Below are positions 1 to 6,883 of a stretch of 32,833 bases of DNA, piece after piece. Origin of the DNA: Desulfobacterales bacterium (lineage in GTDB: Bacteria; Desulfobacterota; Desulfobacteria; Desulfobacterales; JAIPEE01); assembly GCA_021737275.1 (NCBI GenBank), contig JAIPEE010000041.1, positions 1 through 32,833 of the forward strand, written 5' to 3'. Numbering within the stretch: the stretch's first letter is position 1; each line of letters opens with the position of its first letter. The translations under genes and the position numbers were made by a program. The notes under the pieces were generated by a model. The model was not told the DNA's origin. It made no database searches and saw only the letters and a program-made list of their open reading frames with translations.

Positions 1-2
1 CA

Positions 3-80
3 TTTAAAGGGAGCATTAAGACCAAACGGTTTAGTGCGGCGCTTGATGTTGATTATCTGGAGGAAATTATGTTCACCTGA
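3..80 (+). CDS. 3' end of an unrecognised gene cut by the window edge
   Basis: One frame is open from base 3 to a TGA at 78-80 and would encode about 25 residues with an ordinary composition (it ends ...DVDYLEEIMFT). Too little is present to assign a family. It could equally be a chance open frame, because the window begins inside it. Confidence 0.25.
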   Translation, partial: FKGSIKTKRFSAALDVDYLEEIMFT

Positions 81-549
81 TCAAAAACATAACGCAAACA
101 TGATAGGGGCTCCAGATATTTTACATGCGTTGTCCCTTGTCCTGAACTATACTTGAATTGACAAGACTGACATTAAGGTCAGAACATCGCTTGACAGTAT
201 GGTATCACAGATTTCCAGAAGCCCCCTTCACCGTTGATGAGTTGGAGTACATCCACGGTGCAAGGCAAATGATTTATGCCAGAATCTACAGTTTCTTTAA
301 AGATGCTCCAGCCCCTATATATTGTATGTGGCCCAAATAATAAAAAGTGAGGGCTAATGGTCGGAGTGTTCATTAGCAAATCTATAACCCCGGCAGTGAA
401 TGAACAGTCTTTTCGACCAGCTTGGCGATTTGCTTGTTCTCACTCGATTCTTCAGCGGAGATACGCTTGAGAGTTCAGTAAAGGGCCTGTTGTTTGAAAG
501 CAACAGGCCCATGTGTCGGGCTTTTGATGATATGGTAGCGCTACATATA
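81..549. other. 469-base stretch without a convincing gene
   Basis: I see no convincing gene here. Short open frames exist on both strands (158-340 plus, 179-379 minus) but have no ribosome-binding site or recognisable domain. On the minus strand, 382-474 encodes about 30 residues of protein-like composition (includes AEESSENKQIAKLVEKT) ending in TAG, with a stop two codons upstream. It could be the decayed tail of a lost gene. A hairpin at 483-510 is listed separately. The stretch fits an inter-operon boundary with gene debris. Confidence 0.4.
483..510 (-). terminator. Hairpin downstream of the quinone oxidoreductase gene
   Basis: A perfect 10-bp inverted repeat (GGGCCTGTTG / CAACAGGCCC) with an 8-base loop lies 40 bases past the stop of the minus-strand oxidoreductase. 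On the minus strand it is followed by only a short T run (CCTTTACT), so the terminator call is moderate. An mRNA-stabilising hairpin is the alternative. Confidence 0.55.
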
Positions 550-1554
550 TTATTTATCCTGCACCGGATTTATATCTACAACGACTTTACCCATTGCCTG
601 GCCGCTGGAAAGACGGTCATGGGCTTTGCCGGCTTCCTCGAAAGAAAAGCGTTGTTCGTCAAGAACTGGCTGTAAACCGCCGGCATCAACGATATCTGCC
701 AGTTTGCGCAGAATTTGAGCATGCTCTTCCCGTTTGTAGTTATGGATCATGGGGATCAACATGAACACGACGTATAGCGACAGCCCCTTGAAATGCGCCA
801 GTGACAAATCTAGCTCAACCATTGCCACCGTGGAAGCAACCTGGCCATTGAGCGCAGCAGCTTCAAAAGAGTTTGTCATATTCGGACCACCCACTGAATC
901 AAAAACAACATCAAAACCGGCACCATTCGTATATTCAGCAACGTAGTCGGCTACCGTTTCCGTCTTGTAATTGATGGCCGTTGCCCCTAACGCTTTGATC
1001 AATTCCAGCTGCTTGTCACCGCCGCCGGTTGAGTAAACTTGAGCGCCGAAATGACGTGCCAGCTGCAGGGCAACATGACCAACGCCGCCGGAACCGCCAT
1101 GGACGAGTACTTTCTGGCCCCGGGTAATGCCTGCCCGTATCAAGCCTTCATAGGCCGTAATGCCAACTAAAGGTAGTGCGGCAGCTTCCCGCATGTTCAG
1201 CTTTTTCGGTTTGGGCGCGATCAGATTGGCATCCGCCACCAGGTACTCGGCAAGGGTCCCAGGCAGATCACCCAATCCGCCGGCACAGCCGTATACTTCG
1301 TCACCGGCAGTATATCCGGAAACACCCGCGCCCACTTCTTCGATGGTGCCGGCAAAGTCCATACCCAGAACAGCGGGAAGTTCCGGTGAAATCGGCAGCT
1401 CCGCACCCATCTGCCGTATCATGGTATCGACGGTATTGACGCTGGTTGCAGCGATCTTAACCAATACGTGGCCCGGTTTTACCGTCGGTTTATCGATCTG
1501 GGCCGGCTCAAATACATCGGAATCACCAAAATTTTTGACTATCATTGCTTTCAT
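550..1554 (-). CDS. Zinc-free NADPH:quinone oxidoreductase (MDR superfamily)
   Basis: This 334-residue protein belongs to the medium-chain dehydrogenase/reductase superfamily, quinone oxidoreductase branch. These are soluble cytoplasmic NADPH-dependent reductases of quinones or alpha,beta-unsaturated carbonyls. An N-terminal GroES-like domain (about 1-120, with GMDFAGTIEEVGAGV) precedes a Rossmann domain whose nucleotide-binding loop HGGSGGVGH lies near residues 152-160. The Cys-rich structural zinc lobe and catalytic zinc ligands of true alcohol dehydrogenases are absent, so the zinc-free QOR type fits best. The ATG at 1554 has a good AAGGAG site upstream. The gene is GC-richer than the genes beyond 4 kb, and its neighbours are an SDR and an HxlR regulator, suggesting a detoxification or redox-stress role. 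The substrate cannot be read from sequence. Confidence 0.85.
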   Translation of the reverse strand: MKAMIVKNFGDSDVFEPAQIDKPTVKPGHVLVKIAATSVNTVDTMIRQMGAELPISPELPAVLGMDFAGTIEEVGAGVSGYTAGDEVYGCAGGLGDLPGTLAEYLVADANLIAPKPKKLNMREAAALPLVGITAYEGLIRAGITRGQKVLVHGGSGGVGHVALQLARHFGAQVYSTGGGDKQLELIKALGATAINYKTETVADYVAEYTNGAGFDVVFDSVGGPNMTNSFEAAALNGQVASTVAMVELDLSLAHFKGLSLYVVFMLIPMIHNYKREEHAQILRKLADIVDAGGLQPVLDEQRFSFEEAGKAHDRLSSGQAMGKVVVDINPVQDK

Positions 1555-1577
1555 TGGTTTCTTTCTCCTTTAAACTT

Positions 1578-1685
1578 TTAATTTGTAATTAACTTTGTCG
1601 TCATGATCTTTTTATCCAGAGGATCCAGGATAGCGGAGTCCATACCTGCATCCATCATCAGGGTTACAAAAGTGCGTTGATGTTG
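1578..1685 (-). pseudogene. C-terminal remnant of a pterin-binding corrinoid methyltransferase
   Basis: Between the radical SAM stop and the oxidoreductase start, the minus strand holds an open frame of 35 codons after an in-frame TAA, ending in TAA at 1578-1580. It contains LMMDAGMDSAILDPLDKK, which closely resembles the segment near the C-terminus of methyltetrahydrofolate:corrinoid methyltransferases (AcsE/MtgA-type, pterin-binding TIM barrel). No start, ribosome-binding site or remaining barrel is present, so this is a fragment left by deletion or recombination. The family match is from memory of the motif and was not searched. Confidence 0.55.
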
Positions 1686-1693
1686 TTATCGAC

Positions 1694-2569
1694 TCATATC
1701 GAATGACGCTCAGGCACACTGTCCAAAATTGCTTCATTCGTATTCGATATAGCATGGTTAACCCTATCAATTGCTCCCTGTTTGCCTTTGGGTAGTTCAG
1801 CATCGAAACTCACTGAGTTTATGATATGTATCCCCATATAATAAGTAGGCACGTCTACCAGCTCGATTGTTTTCTTTTGCTCTTCAAACAATTCACGCTC
1901 AGTAGCCAATTCAAAAGTGCCATCCGCAATGTCTTTAGCCAGTTGGGTGCCTTCATTGGGGCTCAACGTGGTTGGAACAATACCTAAGGGCTTAACCTTA
2001 TTGATAACTTTTGCATTGGCCTCGGCATTTTCAATTCCTTTACCTTTACCGGCAGCACCAAACATAAATCCATAAAAGAACGTGATACCGGCCTTATTTA
2101 AGCGCTCCAACTGTTCGTAAGCATCCTCTATCGAAGAACCTTTATTAAGATACCTAAGTGCCTTGCCATGCCCAGTTTCGACACCAATCCACAGATCACC
2201 AATTCCCAGCTTAGCCAACTCAGCCAACTCTTCATCAGATTTATGCTTAATATTGTTGATTGATGAATACATGGTTATCTTCTCAACTTCTGGCAGATAG
2301 TGATGAACCTTTTCGGCTATCTCCTTCAAGCGCTTTGCGGAAAGCACAAAAGCATCTCCATTTACCAAGAATACCCGCTTTACATTTCCATATAATTGTT
2401 GTGCTTCCTGTAAGTCTTTTTCAACTTGGTCTATTTTCTCTACCTGGAACTTCACATCGCGGTACATTGTACAAAATGTACATTTGTTATGTGCGCATCC
2501 GACTGTCACCTGTAATAACAACGTATTTGCCTCGTATGGAGGTCTGTAAACTGGTTGTGTATAATTCAT
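1694..2569 (-). CDS. Radical SAM protein with a CX4CX2C cluster motif
   Basis: This 291-residue protein has a radical SAM core. Near the N-terminus the sequence GCAHNKCTFC (Cys25, Cys30, Cys33) gives a CX4CX2C motif rather than the usual CX3CX2C. That variant is familiar from a group of uncharacterised bacterial radical SAM proteins with the GC-HNKC-FC signature. It should bind one [4Fe-4S] cluster and cleave S-adenosylmethionine reductively. Later barrel motifs include WIGVETGHG (about 126-134), typical of Elp3/MiaB-like barrels. No extra SPASM cysteine domain is seen. The ATG at 2569 has GAGGGA upstream. The substrate is unknown. The gene sits in an accessory block beside a methyltransferase remnant, so its genomic context may be disrupted. 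Confidence 0.8.
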   Translation of the reverse strand: MNYTQPVYRPPYEANTLLLQVTVGCAHNKCTFCTMYRDVKFQVEKIDQVEKDLQEAQQLYGNVKRVFLVNGDAFVLSAKRLKEIAEKVHHYLPEVEKITMYSSINNIKHKSDEELAELAKLGIGDLWIGVETGHGKALRYLNKGSSIEDAYEQLERLNKAGITFFYGFMFGAAGKGKGIENAEANAKVINKVKPLGIVPTTLSPNEGTQLAKDIADGTFELATERELFEEQKKTIELVDVPTYYMGIHIINSVSFDAELPKGKQGAIDRVNHAISNTNEAILDSVPERHSI

Positions 2570-2657
2570 CTGTCCCTCATCATCTATTAATTCGTTTGTA
2601 AATTGGCCCAGTTGTAAACAATAATCATATTCGAACAGTCTCCACCCAGATCTACCG

Positions 2658-3512
2658 TCAGGCTGGTGAATTTAGAAGCCTACCCGGCTTTGCTACCTTA
2701 GCCAAAACCGCCTCTATTTGGCGTACAATCTTTTCTGATTTTTGAGGATCCAAGGCATCGGGGTGGGGCGAGGTAAACCGGCCGGAATCGTTGTCGAAAT
2801 ACTGACCGGAAGCAACCGCGAACTCATCCGACAGTGCCGCGCGGCAGAGAATTTCCGCGCCGATGCGAAGATCACCGCCAGCCACCCCATAGGCCGCTTT
2901 CACCATCTTGCTGCCAAGAAACGATCTGGGATTGACCGCAATGATAGCCGGACCGCCATTCTTGACCGCAAGCGCCATGTTGCGGGACCACATGGTAAGC
3001 GCCAGTTTGCTTTGCGCATAAGCGGCACCGTCGGGCAGCCTGCCCCGTCCGACCAACGCTTCCAGATCGACTGGAGCCTGAGCTGCGGAGGACAGGTTGA
3101 TTACCCTTCCAGAAGATTCAATCAGCGGCAAGAGCCTTTTCGTCAGCAGATAGGGGGCAAACGTATTGACAGCAAACCTCACATCCAGTCCGTCCAGTGT
3201 TATGGGATCGTTTGTCTTAAAAACACCGGCATTGTTGATCAACACATCCAGTTTAGCGTGCTTTTCAGCTACAGCCTTCGCCAGTGCCTCTACAGCGTCC
3301 ATACGTGATAGATCTGCCACGTAGCTCTCAACGCGTCCGCTATCCGGCAGCGCGGCAAGCGTTTTTGCCACCTTTTCCAGTTTTGCCGGGTTGCGCCCAT
3401 GGAGCAAGACAGTGTGGCCCAACGAAACAAGCATCCGGGCTGTTTCCAGCCCGATGCCGTCGGTTGCCCCGGTGAGAAGAATTGTTTTTTGCATAGTTTT
3501 TTCCGTGCTCAT
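2658..3512 (-). CDS. Short-chain dehydrogenase/reductase
   Basis: This is a classical-fold SDR of about 284 residues. It shows the dinucleotide-binding TGATDGIG (near residues 14-21), the structural NNAG, a catalytic Ser in NLSSAAQ, and the catalytic Tyr/Lys pair in YAQSK. It should be a cytoplasmic NAD(P)-dependent oxidoreductase; the substrate is not predictable. I chose the ATG at 3512 because GGGG lies about nine bases upstream; an open frame extends to 3563 without a better site. It is divergently transcribed from an HxlR regulator across a 132-base intergenic region with a near-consensus promoter (3563-3591). HxlR proteins commonly control a divergent oxidoreductase, so this gene is the likely main target. 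Confidence 0.85.
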   Translation of the reverse strand: MSTEKTMQKTILLTGATDGIGLETARMLVSLGHTVLLHGRNPAKLEKVAKTLAALPDSGRVESYVADLSRMDAVEALAKAVAEKHAKLDVLINNAGVFKTNDPITLDGLDVRFAVNTFAPYLLTKRLLPLIESSGRVINLSSAAQAPVDLEALVGRGRLPDGAAYAQSKLALTMWSRNMALAVKNGGPAIIAVNPRSFLGSKMVKAAYGVAGGDLRIGAEILCRAALSDEFAVASGQYFDNDSGRFTSPHPDALDPQKSEKIVRQIEAVLAKVAKPGRLLNSPA

Positions 3513-3562
3513 TATTTGATCCCCTTTGATGAAATATTCATCCTTTTTCGTTGACTTCGGCA

Positions 3563-3591
3563 AATATAGGGAGTACCTTCTTCATAGTCAA
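3563..3591 (-). promoter_or_regulatory. Sigma70-type promoter of the SDR gene
   Basis: On the minus strand TTGACT (3591-3586) is separated by exactly 17 bases from TATATT (3568-3563). Both hexamers are close to consensus. The -10 lies about 50 bases upstream of the chosen SDR start. Confidence 0.6.
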
Positions 3592-3611
3592 GTAGGCACT
3601 AATAAATCACG

Positions 3612-3631
3612 TAGTATCAGAAAGTATACTA
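3612..3631. promoter_or_regulatory. Candidate HxlR operator
   Basis: An inverted repeat TAGTAT-N8-ATACTA (3612-3617 and 3626-3631) ends 13 bases before the HxlR start codon. Known sites of the HxlR relative YodB have the TACT...AGTA form. Position and symmetry suggest autoregulation; the regulator assignment is inferred. Confidence 0.45.
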
Positions 3632-3644
3632 ATGAGGAAAATCA

Positions 3645-3971
3645 ATGCGTCACAGCACATATAAATGTAACAACGGGTGCCCCGTGGAAGCGACTTTGGA
3701 AATTATCGGCGGAAAATGGAAGGGGGTTATCCTCTATCATCTGCTGGAAAGAACATACCGTTTTGGCGAGCTGAAACAGGCAATGCAAGGTATAACCCAG
3801 CGCATGTTGACAAAACAGCTCCGAGAACTGGAAGCTGATGGAATTGTCAATCGCAAGGTTTATGCGGAAGTGCCCCCAAAAGTAGAATACTCGCTTACCG
3901 AGGTTGGAGAAAGTCTAAGAGGCGTTATGATGATGATGCGCGATTGGGGGAAGAATCACTTTGGATTGTAG
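3645..3971 (+). CDS. HxlR-family winged-helix regulator, possibly thiol-based
   Basis: This 108-residue protein is almost entirely the HxlR winged-helix domain: IIGGKWKGVILYHLLE forms the first helices, RFGELKQAMQGITQRMLTKQL the recognition region, and PPKVEYSLTEVGE the wing. Family members are dimeric DNA-binding repressors or activators. An N-terminal Cys-Pro (Cys12 in GCPVEA, with Cys8 nearby) matches the position of the redox-sensing Cys in YodB/HypR-type members, which respond to quinones, diamide or hypochlorite. With a divergent SDR and a nearby quinone oxidoreductase, an electrophile or quinone response is plausible. The start at 3645 fits the domain and has a weak GAGGAAAA upstream. 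Confidence 0.85.
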   Translation: MRHSTYKCNNGCPVEATLEIIGGKWKGVILYHLLERTYRFGELKQAMQGITQRMLTKQLRELEADGIVNRKVYAEVPPKVEYSLTEVGESLRGVMMMMRDWGKNHFGL

Positions 3972-4055
3972 CTGGGCCTTGTTCGGGGCAGAGTTGATGT
4001 AGCACCTCAAAACTTCTCAAAGGCAAACTAATCCCCTTTCAGGGGTAACTTAAAG

Positions 4056-4074
4056 CCTGGCCCTCAGGGCCAGG
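4056..4074. terminator. Hairpin between hxlR and phoR (convergent)
   Basis: The perfect stem CCTGGCCC / GGGCCAGG with a 3-base loop lies between two convergent genes. It is followed by ATCTTT on the plus strand and by CTTTAA on the minus strand, so it could serve both. A smaller CCCC / GGGG hairpin lies just before it at 4033-4045. Confidence 0.6.
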
Positions 4075-4144
4075 ATCTTTAATAGATAAGCCCGTCCAGC
4101 TTTTCTGATTTCTACCATGAATGTGGTTACAGACTTAATTCCGG

Positions 4145-5920
4145 TCATGAATTTTGTAGAAGGATGGTAAATGTACTGCCTTCGCCCACGCTACTTTCGA
4201 GAGAAACTTTTCCTTGATGTGCCTGAACAATGTGCTTTACAATGGCAAGCCCCAGTCCGGTTCCGCCCAGTTTTCGGCTCCTTGCTTTATCTACCCTGTA
4301 AAATCTTTCAAACAGTCGATTTTGATCTTCAGGTGCTATGCCGATACCATGATCCCTGATCTGAATGGTGGTATTTTCATGGTTCTGTGAAACCATTATC
4401 TCAATTGGCTTTTTCTTGTCGCTGTATCTGATGGCATTTTCAAGGAGATTGATCAGCGCCTGTTCCATAAGTGAAGGATTCAGATCGGATCGTAAAGAGG
4501 GTTCACATTCAACATCAATACTGATGCCTTTTTGAGTTGCATAAGGCCTGCAGAAATGAACAGCCGACATAACAACATCGTAAACAGCCTGGTTTTCGAT
4601 CTTGATTTTATTTTTTTCGTGGTCTGATTCAATTTTTGATAATTTTAAAAGATCGTCAATAATAAAATTCAGACGATCAACATGTTTTTCAATGATACCT
4701 AGAAATCGACTGGATTCTTCCCTGTTTTCAATGGCGCCATGATTCAGGGTTTCAACAAAACCCTTGATGGCCGTCAGTGGTGTCTTCAGCTCATGGGAGA
4801 CATTGGCTACAAAATCACGGCGAATGTTTTCCAGTTTCCTGAGCTGTGTAACATCATCCAGAACGATCAGAACGCCGATATGCTCACCTTTCGGATCACG
4901 TAGTGGATTGCTGTAGCTGTGAAGGATGCGTTCTTCCTTCTGATAAAATATAATATCCGTTTCATCGGATTTTCCGGTTAATATTGCCTCGGAAATAAAT
5001 TTTTGAAGGTCATGATTTCTGATGGTTTCCTGAATGCTTTGTCCCAAAAGATCAGGGGCTGTACTTTCAAACATAGATGCAGCAGCTTGATTTACACTGA
5101 GAATATGATCATTCAGATCAACAGCCACCACACCTTCAACCATATTTGATAAAACTGTTTCCAGCTCATTTCGCTGTTGTCTGACTGCCTGAATGCGGTC
5201 ATCTAACTGCCGGGCCATTTGATTCATGGCTTCGGCCAGCCTGGCCAGCTCTTCAGTATCAGGTGTTGCAAGCTGGTGACGAAGATCGCCCTGTGCAAAT
5301 TTTTGAGCACCGCGCTTCATTTCCTCAAGAGGGTGACTGATCTTTCTTGAAATAAGCAAACTGATCCCTGCGGCAAAAATTGCAATTAAAATGCCGCCGG
5401 CCAAAATTTTAATCTGAATGGCATGTAGTGTTTGATCGATGGATGAAACGGAAAATGATGTACGAATAACGGCTGATATACGGTCCTGATGCTTTAGCGG
5501 GATTGAAACATACATCATGTTTTTGCCCAGTGTTTTGCTATATCGGGTCGAAACACCAACTTCTCCATGAAGTGCCGCTTTTATTTCAGGACGACTGCCG
5601 TGATTATCCATAGTTTTTGGATTTTCCAGGGAATCGCCGATCACTTTTCCGGAAGGTAATATTACCGTTAAACGGGTATCCGCACGTGCCCCGATATCTT
5701 TACAAATCTGATCAATTTTTTCGGCATTCAGTGGTGAAATGACGGGGATAATTGATTTTTCCAGAAGTGTAGCTCTTGCTTCCAGATCAGCAGCAGTCTG
5801 ACCAAGATAAAAACTACGTAACGCACCGGAAGCATACCATGTGACAGCTACAAGCGATATAAGCGTTATAAAAAGATATGAAGGGTAGATTTGCCAGAGC
5901 AGTCGTTTTCTTTTTTTCAT
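4145..5920 (-). CDS. phoR: PhoR-type phosphate regulon sensor histidine kinase
   Basis: This 591-residue membrane kinase has TM1 at about 12-34, an extracytoplasmic sensor domain at about 35-168, TM2 at about 170-191, a HAMP domain (192-243), a PAS domain (about 250-360), HisKA and HATPase. The phosphoacceptor is His376 in VANVSHELKTPLTA. The ATP-binding signatures are NLLENAIRYS (491-500), DHGIG (523-527) and GGTGLGLAI (552-560). The order matches PhoR/PhoR-like WalK kinases, and the partner immediately upstream is PhoB-like. Its ATG overlaps the phoB stop by four bases, implying translational coupling. The periplasmic domain is larger than in E. coli PhoR and resembles the Gram-positive and delta-proteobacterial type. 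No pst or phoU genes are adjacent, so the phosphate assignment rests on the domain order, the partner and the upstream repeats. Confidence 0.85.
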   Translation of the reverse strand: MKKRKRLLWQIYPSYLFITLISLVAVTWYASGALRSFYLGQTAADLEARATLLEKSIIPVISPLNAEKIDQICKDIGARADTRLTVILPSGKVIGDSLENPKTMDNHGSRPEIKAALHGEVGVSTRYSKTLGKNMMYVSIPLKHQDRISAVIRTSFSVSSIDQTLHAIQIKILAGGILIAIFAAGISLLISRKISHPLEEMKRGAQKFAQGDLRHQLATPDTEELARLAEAMNQMARQLDDRIQAVRQQRNELETVLSNMVEGVVAVDLNDHILSVNQAAASMFESTAPDLLGQSIQETIRNHDLQKFISEAILTGKSDETDIIFYQKEERILHSYSNPLRDPKGEHIGVLIVLDDVTQLRKLENIRRDFVANVSHELKTPLTAIKGFVETLNHGAIENREESSRFLGIIEKHVDRLNFIIDDLLKLSKIESDHEKNKIKIENQAVYDVVMSAVHFCRPYATQKGISIDVECEPSLRSDLNPSLMEQALINLLENAIRYSDKKKPIEIMVSQNHENTTIQIRDHGIGIAPEDQNRLFERFYRVDKARSRKLGGTGLGLAIVKHIVQAHQGKVSLESSVGEGSTFTILLQNS

Positions 5921-6609
5921 GAATTTTCCTTAAAACGATAACCGACGCCTCTGACGGTTTCAATATATCGACCGCAGTTTCCCAGCTTTTTTCGCAGACC
6001 GACAATTTGTACATCAACAGCCCTGTCTGTTACCGGATAGTCGTTGCCTCTTACCGCATCAACAATCTGGGATCTTGTAAACACCCAGCCCGGACGCCTG
6101 GAAAGAAAATACAATAATTGAAACTCGGTATATGTAAGGTCAACCGGTTTATTTTTTACCAATACAATTCTTTTCTGCAGATTAATATGTATATCATGGA
6201 TATGGAGAACCGGGGTTTCCTCATCAATATCCGTTATATTTCTTCTCAACACGGCACGAATTCGTGCCGTAAGAACCTTTGGGCTGAAAGGTTTGGTTAC
6301 ATAATCATCCGCACCAAGTTCAAGGCCGGTGACAATGTCCGCTTCATCGCCCTTTGCTGTCAGCATAACAATGGGTATATCTTTAGTGTTTTCATCTTTT
6401 TTTAACATCCTTGCCACTTCCAGCCCGTCAATACCCGGCAGCATCAGGTCGAGAACAACCAGATCCGGGCATTTCTCTTTTGCGCTGACAACGGCTTTTT
6501 CTCCCGAGGCGGCACATATGACCTGAAACCCGTCCCTGACCAGATTATACCTGACCAGTTCAAGAATATCTTCTTCATCATCTACCACAAGTATATGTTT
6601 TTTAGACAC
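5917..6609 (-). CDS. phoB: PhoB-type OmpR-family response regulator
   Basis: This is a 230-residue DNA-binding response regulator. The receiver has acidic residues Asp10/Asp11, phosphoacceptor Asp54 (VVLDLMLPG), Thr84 and Lys106 (TKPF). The C-terminal OmpR/PhoB winged helix ends with the typical VDVQIVGLRKKLG and TVRGVGYRF. It should receive phosphate from the coupled PhoR kinase and act on Pho-box promoters. The start codon appears to be GTG at 6609, with GGAG about nine bases upstream. Three 11-bp-spaced repeats upstream (6669-6696) suggest autoregulation. The numbering and domain spacing match PhoB closely, though the exact regulon is inferred. Confidence 0.87.
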   Translation of the reverse strand: MSKKHILVVDDEEDILELVRYNLVRDGFQVICAASGEKAVVSAKEKCPDLVVLDLMLPGIDGLEVARMLKKDENTKDIPIVMLTAKGDEADIVTGLELGADDYVTKPFSPKVLTARIRAVLRRNITDIDEETPVLHIHDIHINLQKRIVLVKNKPVDLTYTEFQLLYFLSRRPGWVFTRSQIVDAVRGNDYPVTDRAVDVQIVGLRKKLGNCGRYIETVRGVGYRFKENS

Positions 6610-6660
6610 AATCTTTTCTCCATTTAGTATGAATTTTTGAAAAGACTACTGTTTCTTTAT

Positions 6661-6696
6661 TGTTAGCATATTAGATTATTGTTAAAAATTTGTTAG
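6661..6696 (-). promoter_or_regulatory. Pho-box-like direct repeats upstream of phoB
   Basis: Read on the minus strand, CTAACA (6696-6691), TTAACA (6685-6680) and CTAATA (6674-6669) recur with an exact 11-base period; a further CTAACA (6666-6661) is out of phase. An 11-bp-spaced TTAACA-type repeat is the known layout of PhoP boxes in Bacillus and resembles the spacing of the E. coli Pho box. The block lies about 60-90 bases upstream of the phoB start. Confidence 0.5.
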
Positions 6697-6792
6697 CGGT
6701 GATTTTATAATACCGTCTTTCGTCAAGCCGGCTATTTTTTCATATTTTTTGAAATAAATTATAGTCTCTAATATTAAAGGAGGCTTTCATAT

Positions 6793-6861
6793 ATGTCAAA
6801 AAACTTATTATTGAAAAAGGCTTGTCAATTCAAAGTGTTTTCGCTTATAACGGTTTCGTGA
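6793..6861 (+). CDS. Possible 22-residue leader peptide upstream of ettA
   Basis: A short frame beginning MSKNLLLKK is preceded by AAAGGAGG nine bases upstream of its ATG, a stronger site than most in this window. It ends 22 bases before the ettA start. ABC-F resistance genes often have attenuating leader peptides, but EttA itself is not known for this. A sigma70-like promoter (6822-6851) lies inside the frame and would produce transcripts lacking it, so translation is doubtful. Confidence 0.25.
   Translation: MSKNLLLKKACQFKVFSLITVS
6822..6851 (+). promoter_or_regulatory. Candidate ettA promoter
   Basis: TTGTCA (6822-6827) is followed after 18 bases by TATAAC (6846-6851). This predicts a transcript start near 6858, about 26 bases before the ettA ATG. 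Confidence 0.5.
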
Positions 6862-6883
6862 TTTTATAAAGGAGATGAACAAT

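Noticed and set aside
158-340. 60-residue open frame on the plus strand
   Set aside because: No ribosome-binding site, domain or neighbour support; an antisense frame of similar length overlaps it.
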